From NCBI GenBank assembly GCA_964410665.1, contig CAYPIE010000138.1, positions 1-12,119 of the forward strand: DNA of 12,119 bases. The letters are read 5' to 3'. The notes below the pieces were generated by a model. It saw only the letters and a program-made list of their open reading frames with translations, had not been told where the DNA came from and ran no database searches. The translations under genes were made by a program, and so were the position numbers. Source of the stretch: CAYPIE01 sp964410665. GTDB taxonomy: Bacteria > Planctomycetota > Planctomycetia > Gemmatales > Gemmataceae. This document shows positions 1 to 6,190 of the stretch, one piece after another; positions within the stretch are counted from its first letter, which is position 1, and each line of letters opens with the position of its first letter.

Positions 1-1
1 A

Positions 2-862
2 GTTGTTTACACAAACTGTTCAGTTACAGATCTAGGTCAGCTTATCAGTAACTTGCTCCAAGTCCCTCACCTGTGGCACCTAAGGGAATTTGGAGATGTA
101 GACTACAACTATTTCCCCCTTCGTGGGAAGAAGAAACATCGGCAATTCCTCTCATCCGCAACTGCAACGATATCAGTTTCTTACGCAGTCCAACAACATT
201 TTGGCTTAGCGAGAGAGTCTGATTTCGTCGTTTACAATGGAGTTCTCCCGATTTCTGAAATTGAGGAGTTGAAGAACACACGGCTCGAGACAGCTCGGGG
301 TTTCAGCGGTAAGTTCCTGATGCTTGGTACCCTACACCCAGCGAAGGGACAACTTGACGGTATCCGAGCCTTTGCGCGATTCCTTACGGATCCGTGTGCC
401 CCGAAAACGTCAACGCTGTCGATAGTTGGCCCCGGCGACCCGACACCCCTCGCCAAGGAGTCAATAGTGCTGGGTGTTCAAGATCAGGTCAACTTCACCG
501 GTTATTCCAGCACTCCAATCAGTCACTTACTAAGTAGCGACGTCCTTCTGATGTGTTCTAGGTCAGAGGGTTTTGGCCGTGTCACCGTCGAGGCGATGTC
601 CGCCGGCACGATCGTTATTGGTAGAAATACTGGAGCCACACCCGAGCTTATTTCCGACATGCATAACGGCCTTCTCTATGACGGAAGTGTTTTTCATCTT
701 GCTTCATGCATGAGGACCGTGACGGAGAATATCCACCTTCGACACAAAATCCGTAGTAATGCGTGGAATGACGCAGCCCAACTGTATTCTCGAGAACGAT
801 ACTCTCATGAGATACTTAAAATATTTGACAAGTATGCATCTGGCCCCTGTAGCCGTCAGTAA
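2..862 (+). CDS. GT4-family glycosyltransferase, 5'-truncated by window edge
   Basis: The reading frame is open from the first bases of the window, so the true start lies upstream; TTG at 53 is merely the first start-like codon. The visible protein covers the end of the N-terminal domain (PHLWHLREFGD, typical of GT4 enzymes just before the acceptor-domain loop) and the complete C-terminal nucleotide-sugar-binding domain. Diagnostic pieces are FLMLGTLHPAKGQ at the domain start, LSIVGPGD, and the EX7E motif in SRSEGFGRVTVEAMSAG (about positions 564-602), followed by GATPELI and NGLLYD. The family transfers a sugar from an activated donor with retention of configuration, normally on the cytoplasmic face during glycan assembly; donor and acceptor cannot be read from sequence. 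GC is moderate, lower than the genes after 3.1 kb. The gene ends 48 bases before the IS element and appears intact at its 3' end. Confidence 0.9.
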   Translation, partial: VVYTNCSVTDLGQLISNLLQVPHLWHLREFGDVDYNYFPLRGKKKHRQFLSSATATISVSYAVQQHFGLARESDFVVYNGVLPISEIEELKNTRLETARGFSGKFLMLGTLHPAKGQLDGIRAFARFLTDPCAPKTSTLSIVGPGDPTPLAKESIVLGVQDQVNFTGYSSTPISHLLSSDVLLMCSRSEGFGRVTVEAMSAGTIVIGRNTGATPELISDMHNGLLYDGSVFHLASCMRTVTENIHLRHKIRSNAWNDAAQLYSRERYSHEILKIFDKYASGPCSRQ

Positions 863-906
863 ACAGTTACTTGGATCCATCACCCGATATCGAGTCTCCT
901 CTACTC

Positions 907-909
907 TTA
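907..909 (+). repeat. Putative TTA target-site duplication, left copy
   Basis: TTA abuts the left inverted repeat and is matched by TTA at 1802-1804 next to the right repeat. Three base pairs is weak evidence alone, but TNA duplications are usual for this IS group. A longer near-repeat, CTCTTACAA (904-912) versus CTCTTATAA (1799-1807), makes the exact boundary ambiguous. Confidence 0.45.
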
Positions 910-926
910 CAATCTGTTACTAAAGG
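910..926 (+). repeat. Left terminal inverted repeat of the IS5-family element
   Basis: Reads CAATCTGTTACTAAAGG. The reverse complement of 1785-1801 is GAGTCTGTTCCTAAAGG, giving 14 of 17 matches. The outermost C and A at positions 1 and 3 differ from the GAG seen at the other end, consistent with decay. It lies 16 bases before the transposase ATG. Confidence 0.7.
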
Positions 927-942
927 TTATGTTCTATAGAAA

Positions 943-1780
943 ATGGACATAAAGACCAAGGGCTACACCAGTGACATGACAGACCGAGAGTGGGAGTCGA
1001 TCAGGCCCCTGATGCCTCCCGAGCAAGACCGGCGAACTGCCGCGCGAGGTCGACCTGCGGGAGGTCATCAACACCATCTTCTATCCGGTGCGCAACGGCT
1101 GCCAGTGGCGTGACATCCCCGAAGGGTTCACGCCCTGGAAGACCGCCTACAGTTACATGCGCGCCTTCCGGGAGGACGGCACCTAGGACAAGCTCCAGCA
1201 GTGCCTGCGGAAGAAGGCCCGCCGTGAGGAAGGCCGGGCCGACAACTCCAACGACGGTTCGGCCGACTCCCAGACGGTCAACGCGGCCGAGTGCGGTGAG
1301 GAGGTCGGCTACGACGGGGCCAAGAAGGCGGCCAGGCGAATACGTCACATCCTCGTCGACTTCATGGACCATGGGCTTGCTGCTGGCGGTGTACATCACG
1401 GCCGGGTCGATCGATGACGCCCGGGCAGCCCTGGAGTTGTTCGGCAGCTACGCCGCTTACGGCAGCGGCAAGCTCGAGCTGGTGCAGGGGACCACAAGTA
1501 TCACAATTATGAGCTGTACGACTGAGTGAATGAGAACGCCGGGTTCGAGTTGAGGATCGTTCGGAAGCCCGAGGAGCAGCGCTGGTTCGAGGTCCTGCCG
1601 GACCACTGGGTGGAGCGGACGTTCGGATGGCTGATGCGTCGCCGCCGGTTGGGCCGGGACCACGATCGGCTCACGGAGGTGAGCGAGGCGATGGTGAAAA
1701 GCGATTCCATCCATCTCCTCACACGGCGGTTCGGGAATCGCCAACCGGAGAGTGAATTCTGTGTTCGAAACGCCGCTTGA
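943..1780 (+). pseudogene. IS5-family DDE transposase, multiply frameshifted with two nonsense codons
   Basis: The protein can be followed through three frames. It starts at ATG 943 (MDIKTKGYTSDMTDREW, the usual helix-turn-helix start). A shift near 1021-1024 leads to PREVDLREVINTIFYPVRNG and CQWRDIPEGFTPWKTAY, then a TAG at 1184-1186 exactly where the family has the W of DGTW. ADSQTV carries the first catalytic Asp, then GYDGAKK and HILVD. Seven extra bases at 1361-1367 (TTCATGG) break the next frame; removing them restores VDTMGLLLAVYITAGS. A third shift near 1483-1487 returns to DHKYHNYELYD with the second Asp, then TGA at 1523-1525 where W of YDWV is expected. The end HWVERTFGWLMRRRRLGRD keeps the catalytic Glu. 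All three catalytic acids are still legible, so decay is fairly recent, but no functional protein can be made. Confidence 0.88.
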
Positions 1781-1784
1781 TTCC

Positions 1785-1801
1785 CCTTTAGGAACAGACT
1801 C
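1785..1801 (-). repeat. Right terminal inverted repeat of the IS5-family element
   Basis: Partner of the repeat at 910-926, starting 4 bases after the transposase stop codon. On the minus strand it begins GAGTCTGTT, a GAG-type terminus common among IS5-family elements. The adjacent outside bases are TTA, repeated at the left end. Confidence 0.7.
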
Positions 1802-1825
1802 TTATAATCTCGGGGCGGATACATC

Positions 1826-2788
1826 ATGGGGTCTCTAAATAGCAGACGTATTTGTACATTAACCATGCATCGCACCCAATTAAATTTGAGTATTGTCATA
1901 CTCAGCTTTAATCGACCTCTCCATCTGATGGAATCGTTGACGAGAATCACACAACAACTTCCTGAATCGGCTGAAGTTGTGGTTGTAGATAATCCCAGCC
2001 CAAATAGTCATAAAATTGCAAGAATCGCAGAATCATTTTCAAGAGTACAGCTCATCCAACCTGAACACAATCTTGGTTTTTGCAAGGGGATGAATCTCGG
2101 TATCCGATTGTCTAAAGGGAAATTCGTCCTTATAACAGAAGATGATATTCTGTTCCATCCGGGCACTCTACCTGCCTTACTTCAGCACATATCTCTCCAT
2201 CCGGATTCCAGCTTTTTGAGTGGGATAATCTTGAATGAGTCTTCCGGAACCGTTCGCTGTGCCGGCGGAAAAATCCGATTAATAAATGCCAGATATTTCC
2301 TTTCACCGATCGACGAGGGACAAACTTATTGTGCTGATCGCTATCCCGACTCTTTCACAGTTGATTTCCTCTGCGGAGCATTTATATTCGGGTCCAGGAA
2401 AAACTGGTTGATGTTAGGAGGATTTTATGAGTGGTTCTTTATGTATTGTGAAGATTTCGATTTCTCCATGAGAGCAACAGCCTTAGGTTTCAAACTTGAG
2501 ATCGTATCTAATGCGGTCGTCAGTCATGTCGAGCCCGGTCCGGTAGTATTTCCTCTCTGGCTCCAGATTCAACGGTGTGCGAACGATATCCGGCTACACA
2601 TAATACATCTAGATACGTCTGATACGTTTTGGTTTTTTGGCAAATGGGTATTCGCTCGTCTCGCAGTACAGCCTCGACAGCTACTTCGTAGTATAGCTGT
2701 AATGGTCTTGAGCCTCTGGTCATTACGACTGGACTTTCACCATTTAATTCACCACAGAGCAGCGGCTCGAAAGATGAGGCGACCGTGA
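1826..2788 (+). CDS. Family 2 glycosyltransferase (GT-A fold)
   Basis: Likely transfers a sugar, typically a rhamnose-, galactose- or glucose-type residue, to a growing glycan with inversion; the substrate is not readable. Counting from ATG 1826: LSIVILSFNRP (21-31) is the first beta strand, VVVVDNPSPN (51-60) binds the nucleotide, HNLGFCKGMNLGI (81-93) is the conserved glycine loop, and TEDD (104-107) is in place of the metal-binding DXD. GAFIFGSR (184-191) and GGFYEWFFMYCEDFDFSMRA (198-217) follow, with the ED(F)D catalytic-base region at 209-212. This order matches rhamnosyltransferase-like GT2 proteins. The C-terminal tail (about 250-320) is aromatic and basic and may touch the membrane. 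Homology begins only near residue 20, so ATG 1865 (307 aa) is an equally good start; a G-rich stretch at 1811-1818 slightly favours 1826. The gene is much more AT-rich than those downstream, suggesting separate origin. Confidence 0.9.
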   Translation: MGSLNSRRICTLTMHRTQLNLSIVILSFNRPLHLMESLTRITQQLPESAEVVVVDNPSPNSHKIARIAESFSRVQLIQPEHNLGFCKGMNLGIRLSKGKFVLITEDDILFHPGTLPALLQHISLHPDSSFLSGIILNESSGTVRCAGGKIRLINARYFLSPIDEGQTYCADRYPDSFTVDFLCGAFIFGSRKNWLMLGGFYEWFFMYCEDFDFSMRATALGFKLEIVSNAVVSHVEPGPVVFPLWLQIQRCANDIRLHIIHLDTSDTFWFFGKWVFARLAVQPRQLLRSIAVMVLSLWSLRLDFHHLIHHRAAARKMRRP

Positions 2789-2807
2789 TATGCTTGAAAA
2801 GAAGTCA

Positions 2808-2837
2808 TTGCTTAGCCAACAAATAGCAACATATAAT
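2808..2837 (+). promoter_or_regulatory. Possible sigma-70-like promoter in AT-rich spacer
   Basis: TATAAT at 2832-2837 is a perfect -10 hexamer, and TTGCTT at 2808-2813 is a weak -35 (3 of 6) at 18-base spacing. It points toward the sulfotransferase fossil and the methyltransferase remnant. The surrounding sequence is AT-rich (a second TATAAT starts at 2838), so chance occurrence is likely. Confidence 0.2.
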
Positions 2838-2956
2838 TATAATATAGCTTCAGTCTGATATCCGTAGTGGCCGGCGTTGTTCGATCCATCCGACCCTCCG
2901 AACTCCTGACCCAATCGGCGTTGAGCAGTCAACCGGGCTTGCGGCCGCAGTGGGGT

Positions 2957-3123
2957 GTCCGCGGAGGCAGATCAAGAGGCCAGGAGGACGACAAACACCA
3001 CTTCCGCAAGGGGTGTCCGGCGACTGGGTGAACCTCTTCACCCTGAAGGTCAAAGCCGGCTTCCAGCAACCCTACCCGGATGTGTTGACCAGGCTCGGTT
3101 ATGAAGCGGGTGTCACTTGGTAG
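2957..3123 (+). pseudogene. C-terminal remnant of a sulfotransferase (Sulfotransfer_1-like), frameshifted
   Basis: Two frames joined by one missing base give the C-terminal signature of PAPS-dependent sulfotransferases. The first frame (2957 onward) reads GGRSRGQEDDKHHFRKG. After a one-base loss in the G run at 3011-3013, the next frame reads GDWVNLFTLKVKAGF from 3019 and ends QQPYPDVLTRLGYEAGVTW with TAG at 3121-3123. The family motif RKG(x)xGDW, which binds the PAPS 3'-phosphate, is split exactly at the frameshift. The catalytic N-terminal half with the 5'-phosphosulfate loop is absent: upstream sequence (2866-2956) is GC-rich but gives no recognisable continuation. The fossil begins close to the change from AT-rich to GC-rich DNA, which suggests a recombination or deletion breakpoint. 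It implies the locus once encoded a glycan sulfotransferase. The rest of the 2789-3152 gap shows only AT-rich sequence up to about 2860. Confidence 0.75.
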
Positions 3124-3152
3124 TCGGTAGTACAGTCCACTAGTTTGTTTCG

Positions 3153-3545
3153 GTGACAGAAATGACGGAAGATTCAGAGGGCGAGGCACTGCCCGTTGAG
3201 GAGCGGACCGTGCTGCACCTCGGGCCCGGCAAAAAGTACATGCCCGAGGCAGTGAACGTCGACCTGGTCGCGTCCACCAGGCCGGACATGGTTCACAACC
3301 TGGACCGCTACCCGTGGCCGCTGGCCGACGTCCGGTTCGCTGAGGTGCGGGCCTTCGACGTGGTCGAGCTTGACGACGTGGCTGGCATGCGAGATGCCAG
3401 CGAGGCGGTCTGCACCACCCGCCTGCAACACGGCACGCCCCTGCGGTTCGACCACACCAACCTCCGGGAAGAGTTGAGCACCCTGGGCCGGGCCCGAGAG
3501 CTGTCCGCTATCCTCCAACTGGTGCTGGCGGAGGTAGGCCGATGA
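3153..3545 (+). pseudogene. Truncated or chimeric SAM-dependent methyltransferase N-terminus (130 aa ORF)
   Basis: Residues 19-73 follow a known class-I methyltransferase pattern: VLHLGPGKKYMPEAVNVDLV, then RPDMVHNLDRYPWPLADVRF and EVRAFDVVE. Relatives have LGCG in the SAM-binding loop where this has LGPG, and EHLDD after FDV where this has E-LDD (one residue lost). The expected continuation (roughly another 120-150 residues, including a VPHFS-type strand) is missing. After about residue 84 the frame runs into an unrelated tail, HTNLREELSTLGRARELSAI and on, which I cannot assign. The ORF stays open and its stop overlaps the next GT start by ATGA. Either it is a remnant whose internal deletion happened to stay in frame, or a fusion with the end of another protein. 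As a methyltransferase it should be inactive. Start is GTG 3153 or ATG 3162; no Shine-Dalgarno is evident for either. Confidence 0.6.
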
Positions 3546-4696
3546 CCGTTGCACTGGTCTATGGGGCCCGTATGGGCTGCGGGGGGCTCGGACAGCAGGC
3601 GGCCACGGCGGCTGCGGGGTTGCGGCGGGTCGGATCCGTCGTCGCTCTCGGGCCGGGGGCCCTGCCTCACGGCTGGCACGCTGACCCCGCCGGGCAGCCG
3701 ATACACCGAGCTGACGCTCCTCCATGGGCACCTCCTCGGATTGTCCGCTGGCTCCTGCCGAAGGTAGCGGTCGGGGAGTTGGTTTACCGGTCTGACGCTC
3801 ACCTCGGACGGTGGGCGGCCAAGCAGCTCAAGTGGGGGCAACTTCGGCTGGTGTACGCCTTCACCCAGGTAGGACTGGAGGCTCTCCAGTGGGCGGCAGC
3901 ACACGACGTCCCAACGGTGTTGGACAACCCCAACGGACACATACGCAACTTCGCCGCGGTCTACCGCCGGGAGTGCCGCCGCTGGGGCGGTGGCTGGTAC
4001 CGGGGGCACCCCATCCCCGCAATGGTGCGGCGGGTCGAGGCCGAGTACGAACTCGCTGACCGCATCCGCGTCTCCTCGGAATGGGCCCGGCAGTCGATGG
4101 TCGAATACGGCGTGCCCGGCGACAAGATAACCGTCGTCCCACAGCCGATCGACACCGGGCGGTTCACTCCCGCCGAACGGTGGCCGGACCCGACCGGGCC
4201 GCTGCGGGTGTGCTACGTCGGCTCGCTGGACCTGCGCAAGGGGTTCGTCTACCTGCTGCGGGCCGTCCGTCAGCTCGGGGCCGACCGGGTTCACCTGACG
4301 ATCGCGGGCAACACCGGCGACCGGGCCAGTCGCAAGCTGTTCGAGCGGGAGGCCCGGGGGCTGACCGTCCACCTCCGCCCGGGCGACCCGGTGCCGGTCT
4401 ACCACCGGGCCGAATTGTTCGTGCTGCCGTCGCTCGAAGACGGCTTCGGGTTCGTCACCGCCGAGGCTCTCGCCTGCGGCCTGCCGGTCGCGGTCACAGA
4501 CCAGTGCGGGGCATCCGAATGGGTGCGGCCGGGCGAAACTGGGTGGGTGCTACCCGCAGGTTCCGTCGACGCCCTCACCGCCGTGCTTGATGAGGCATTG
4601 ACTCAGCGGCACCGGCTCGCCGACATGGGCCGCGAAGCGCGGCGGTCGGTCGAAGTCCGTGACCCAGCGGCGGCCTTCCGGCAACTCGTTCAGTAG
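3542..4696 (+). CDS. GT4-family glycosyltransferase
   Basis: A full-length (384 aa) GT-B-fold retaining glycosyltransferase. The N-terminal domain starts VALVYGARMGCGGLGQQAA with the glycine-rich acceptor loop (12-19). LDNPNGHIRNF (127-137) lies in the inter-sheet region, and ADRIRVSSEWARQSMVEYGV (172-191) leads into VVPQPIDTGRF. The C-terminal domain has CYVGSLDLRKGFVYLL (224-239), LTIAGN (252-257) and PSLEDGFGFVTAEALACGLPV. In the EX7E motif the first acid is Asp300 rather than Glu, with Glu308 second; ED-GFG variants of this kind are common in the family. GASEWVRPGETGWVLPAG closes the donor site. Its ATG overlaps the stop of the methyltransferase remnant (ATGA at 3542-3545), suggesting translation was coupled to a once-functional methyltransferase gene. 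No signal peptide or membrane segment is seen, so it is probably cytoplasmic or peripheral. Sugar specificity unknown. Confidence 0.93.
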   Translation: MTVALVYGARMGCGGLGQQAATAAAGLRRVGSVVALGPGALPHGWHADPAGQPIHRADAPPWAPPRIVRWLLPKVAVGELVYRSDAHLGRWAAKQLKWGQLRLVYAFTQVGLEALQWAAAHDVPTVLDNPNGHIRNFAAVYRRECRRWGGGWYRGHPIPAMVRRVEAEYELADRIRVSSEWARQSMVEYGVPGDKITVVPQPIDTGRFTPAERWPDPTGPLRVCYVGSLDLRKGFVYLLRAVRQLGADRVHLTIAGNTGDRASRKLFEREARGLTVHLRPGDPVPVYHRAELFVLPSLEDGFGFVTAEALACGLPVAVTDQCGASEWVRPGETGWVLPAGSVDALTAVLDEALTQRHRLADMGREARRSVEVRDPAAAFRQLVQ

Positions 4697-4842
4697 GGGA
4701 ACCCCGGCCCATGCGTCTCTTGAACGCCGCCCATCACCGGAGTACCGTTCGCGGGTGGCGACGCACCTCTGGGTTCCTCCCACGCTTGGTGGCGGTCGCC
4801 CATGGGACCGCCCGGCAGCCGTTGCGAGGTTGGCCGCAAGTC

Positions 4843-4850
4843 GAAGGGGG
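4843..4850 (+). promoter_or_regulatory. Ribosome-binding site that fixes the GTG 4860 start
   Basis: A purine-rich AAGGGGGA-like run sits about 9 bases before GTG 4860, the only clear Shine-Dalgarno in the long open frame beginning at 4659. It supports the shorter 294-aa protein. Confidence 0.55.
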
Positions 4851-4859
4851 AGCAACCGA

Positions 4860-5744
4860 GTGAAGCCCGACGGGTTCCTGAGCCGGCTGTTCGTGCGGTA
4901 CGCCCGGGGCCCGGAACACCGGGGGAAGCGGCGGCTAATCCGACTGGCCGCTAACCGCCTCCTCCCGACCGAGGGGGTAATTGCGGAAGCACATCCGGGC
5001 GTCAGGCTGTTCCTCCACCCTCGAGACTGGATCGAGTTCGTCCTGCTAACTACGGGCCAGTACGAGCCGGTCACCCTTCGTTGGATCGAGGCTAATCTCG
5101 CGGCCGGTGACGTGGCAGTCCTAGCCGGCGTCAACTTCGGCCTCCACGTCACCGTCGCGGCCCGGCGGGTCGGGCCGACCGGACTGGTGGTGGGGGTCGA
5201 ACCGCAGCCGGCGGCTCTGCTGCGAGCTTCGGCCAACCTACATCTAAATGGGGTGGCCGGGCAGGTCCGATTGGTCACCGCCGCGGTCGGGGACGGTGAA
5301 CGGCTGCTGCAGATGCCCTGGCCCTCCGCGGACAACGCCGGGGCGGCCAGTTTCCTGCGCGGCGACCCGGCCGACTTGACCGTCCCAGTCTTTCCGACCT
5401 GGCAGATCGTCCGCAGGGTGACCGACCGATCGGTCCGGCTGATGCTCCTCGATGTCGAGGGGTACGAGTGGTTTGCCCTCCGGGGGTTAATCGGGGCGCC
5501 GCTCCCGGAATTGCTCGTGGTCGAGATGATACCGGCCCTAGGGCGGGCAGCCGGGGTGGAGTCGGCCCAGATCTACGCCTTGATCCGCGATTTGGGGTAC
5601 GAGTTGTACGACCTCACGGGCCGTCCGGTCGCGTCCGACGCGGATCCTCTCGTGGAGGCCAACCTCGCGGCGGTTCGATCGGGCGTGCGAGTCCAGTGGC
5701 CGCCAACCGGCTCCACGGCATCGGGCGGGGCGCCTCCGCGCTGA
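4860..5744 (+). CDS. FkbM-type SAM-dependent methyltransferase with altered SAM motif
   Basis: Likely O-methylates a sugar hydroxyl. GTG 4860 is chosen because a strong AAGGGGGA ribosome-binding site ends about 9 bases upstream and family similarity begins only after it; the open frame reaching back to 4659 lacks any. At 294 aa it has the FkbM layout: LTTGQYEP (63-70), motif I region GDVAVLAGVNFGLHVTVAA (83-101), VVGVEPQP with the ribose-binding acid E114, ANLHLNG (125-131), and LMLLDVEGYEWFALRGL (194-210), the family hallmark, ending with LLVVEMIP. Motif I is abnormal: relatives have (V/I)DVGAN(x)G, whereas here the first Asp and an Ala are replaced (VLAGVNFG). SAM binding may be weakened or lost, so this may be a dying gene, although the frame is otherwise intact. 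It follows the 3542 GT after a 163-base spacer with no recognisable gene. Confidence 0.85.
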   Translation: MKPDGFLSRLFVRYARGPEHRGKRRLIRLAANRLLPTEGVIAEAHPGVRLFLHPRDWIEFVLLTTGQYEPVTLRWIEANLAAGDVAVLAGVNFGLHVTVAARRVGPTGLVVGVEPQPAALLRASANLHLNGVAGQVRLVTAAVGDGERLLQMPWPSADNAGAASFLRGDPADLTVPVFPTWQIVRRVTDRSVRLMLLDVEGYEWFALRGLIGAPLPELLVVEMIPALGRAAGVESAQIYALIRDLGYELYDLTGRPVASDADPLVEANLAAVRSGVRVQWPPTGSTASGGAPPR

Positions 5745-5818
5745 TGCCTAAGATCCGCAAAGTGCACCGCAGGTTGCTTTACCGTGGCCCGGTGCCTGAT
5801 GCCTATGCGGTCCACTGA
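5744..5818 (+). other. 24-codon micro-ORF overlapping the FkbM stop
   Basis: ATG at 5744-5746 overlaps the preceding TGA by one base (TGATG) and encodes MPKIRKVHRRLLYRGPVPDA plus four residues before TGA. The overlap geometry resembles the methyltransferase-to-GT junctions elsewhere here, so this may be the stump of a deleted downstream gene. I do not recognise the peptide, and it may be chance. Confidence 0.25.
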
Positions 5819-5891
5819 CCCGTGCGCGCCCGCATCGCTGGACGGACTCGACATTACGACTTCAGGACATTGTGACTTTACGACTCCACCC

Positions 5892-6117
5892 GTGCGAGTC
5901 CTGATCACCACACAGTACCTGAGACCATCGTCGGCAGGATCGAGACGTACCTAAGGCGGTGCTCCCGAGGCTGGCCGGGAGCGAGGACCAACTGGCCGAC
6001 ACACTGGCCGCAGCCTTCGACCGGCGGGCCGACCTGCCGCCGATGGGGGCAAGGGCCCGGGATGCGGTGCTCGCCCGGGCCCCCCGGAACCCGCTCGTCC
6101 GACTCGGCGAGTGGTAA
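5892..6117 (+). pseudogene. GT4 glycosyltransferase remnant: N- and C-terminal ends joined
   Basis: Three successive frames give pieces of one GT4. GTG 5892 starts VRVLITTQYL, the usual first strand (compare MRILLSTHHYLVVGGIETYL of the gene at 6895). From 5924 a second frame reads TIVGRIETYLRR, the glycine-rich acceptor loop with one Gly changed to Arg. From 5959 a third frame continues VLPRLAG and then passes directly into EDQLADTLAAAFDRRADLPP and MGARARDAVL, a typical GT4 C-terminal helix, ending LVRLGEW with TAA at 6115-6117. The intervening roughly 300 residues are gone. It is therefore a GT with two small frameshifts near its start and a large internal deletion. It occupies the position between two FkbM genes where a GT would be expected. 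The rest of the 5745-6190 gap holds a micro-ORF (5744-5818) and short imperfect repeats at 5850-5896, with nothing else recognisable. Confidence 0.7.
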
Positions 6118-6190
6118 AACCGGGTCGGCTACCGAACGAGTGTGCTCCCTGTCAGTTGGGCGTCCGCGTGAGTAGGCCGGAGTGGGGTTA

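Larger units (their letters stand above)
910..1801 (+). mobile_element. Degenerate IS5-family insertion sequence (about 892 bp)
   Basis: A decayed DDE transposase reading frame is bracketed by imperfect inverted repeats of about 17 bp (910-926 and 1785-1801). The core TCTGTT-A/C-CTAAAGG matches at 13 of 14 positions, and 14 of 17 match over the full arms. With these ends the right terminus reads GAG and the flanks are TTA on both sides (907-909, 1802-1804), a 3-bp TNA-type target duplication expected for the IS1031/IS427-like IS5 groups. An alternative boundary is 913-1798, flanked by a 9-bp near-duplication (CTCTTACAA / CTCTTATAA, 8 of 9). The ends are therefore uncertain by about 3 bp. Element length fits small IS5-family members. 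It sits between two glycosyltransferase genes without interrupting either. Immobile by itself because the transposase is broken. Confidence 0.8.

Noticed and set aside
990..1529. 179-codon + strand frame as a separate gene
   Set aside because: Its first part is a wrong-frame reading of the transposase (Arg/Pro/Ser-rich) and only its end (MGLLLAVYITAGS...) is the real transposase frame. It is a by-product of the frameshifts.
1803..1808. TATAAT next to the IS right end as a promoter for the GT2 gene
   Set aside because: The only -35-like hexamer (TTGATT, 1777-1782) is 20 bases away, too far for a convincing sigma-70 promoter, and the hexamer falls in the IS flank.
3308..4405. 365-codon open frame on the minus strand
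   Set aside because: It lies antisense to a clear GT4 gene and a methyltransferase remnant in GC-rich DNA, where such open frames arise by codon bias. The translation is rich in Pro, Arg and Gly with no recognisable motif.
4659..4859. N-terminal extension of the FkbM gene to 4659
   Set aside because: The extension overlaps the GT4 end, shows no similarity to FkbM proteins and has no ribosome-binding site, whereas GTG 4860 has a strong one.
4550..5335. 261-codon minus-strand frame
   Set aside because: Antisense to the GT4 end and the FkbM gene; low-complexity Arg/Ser/Pro/Thr composition and no family pattern.
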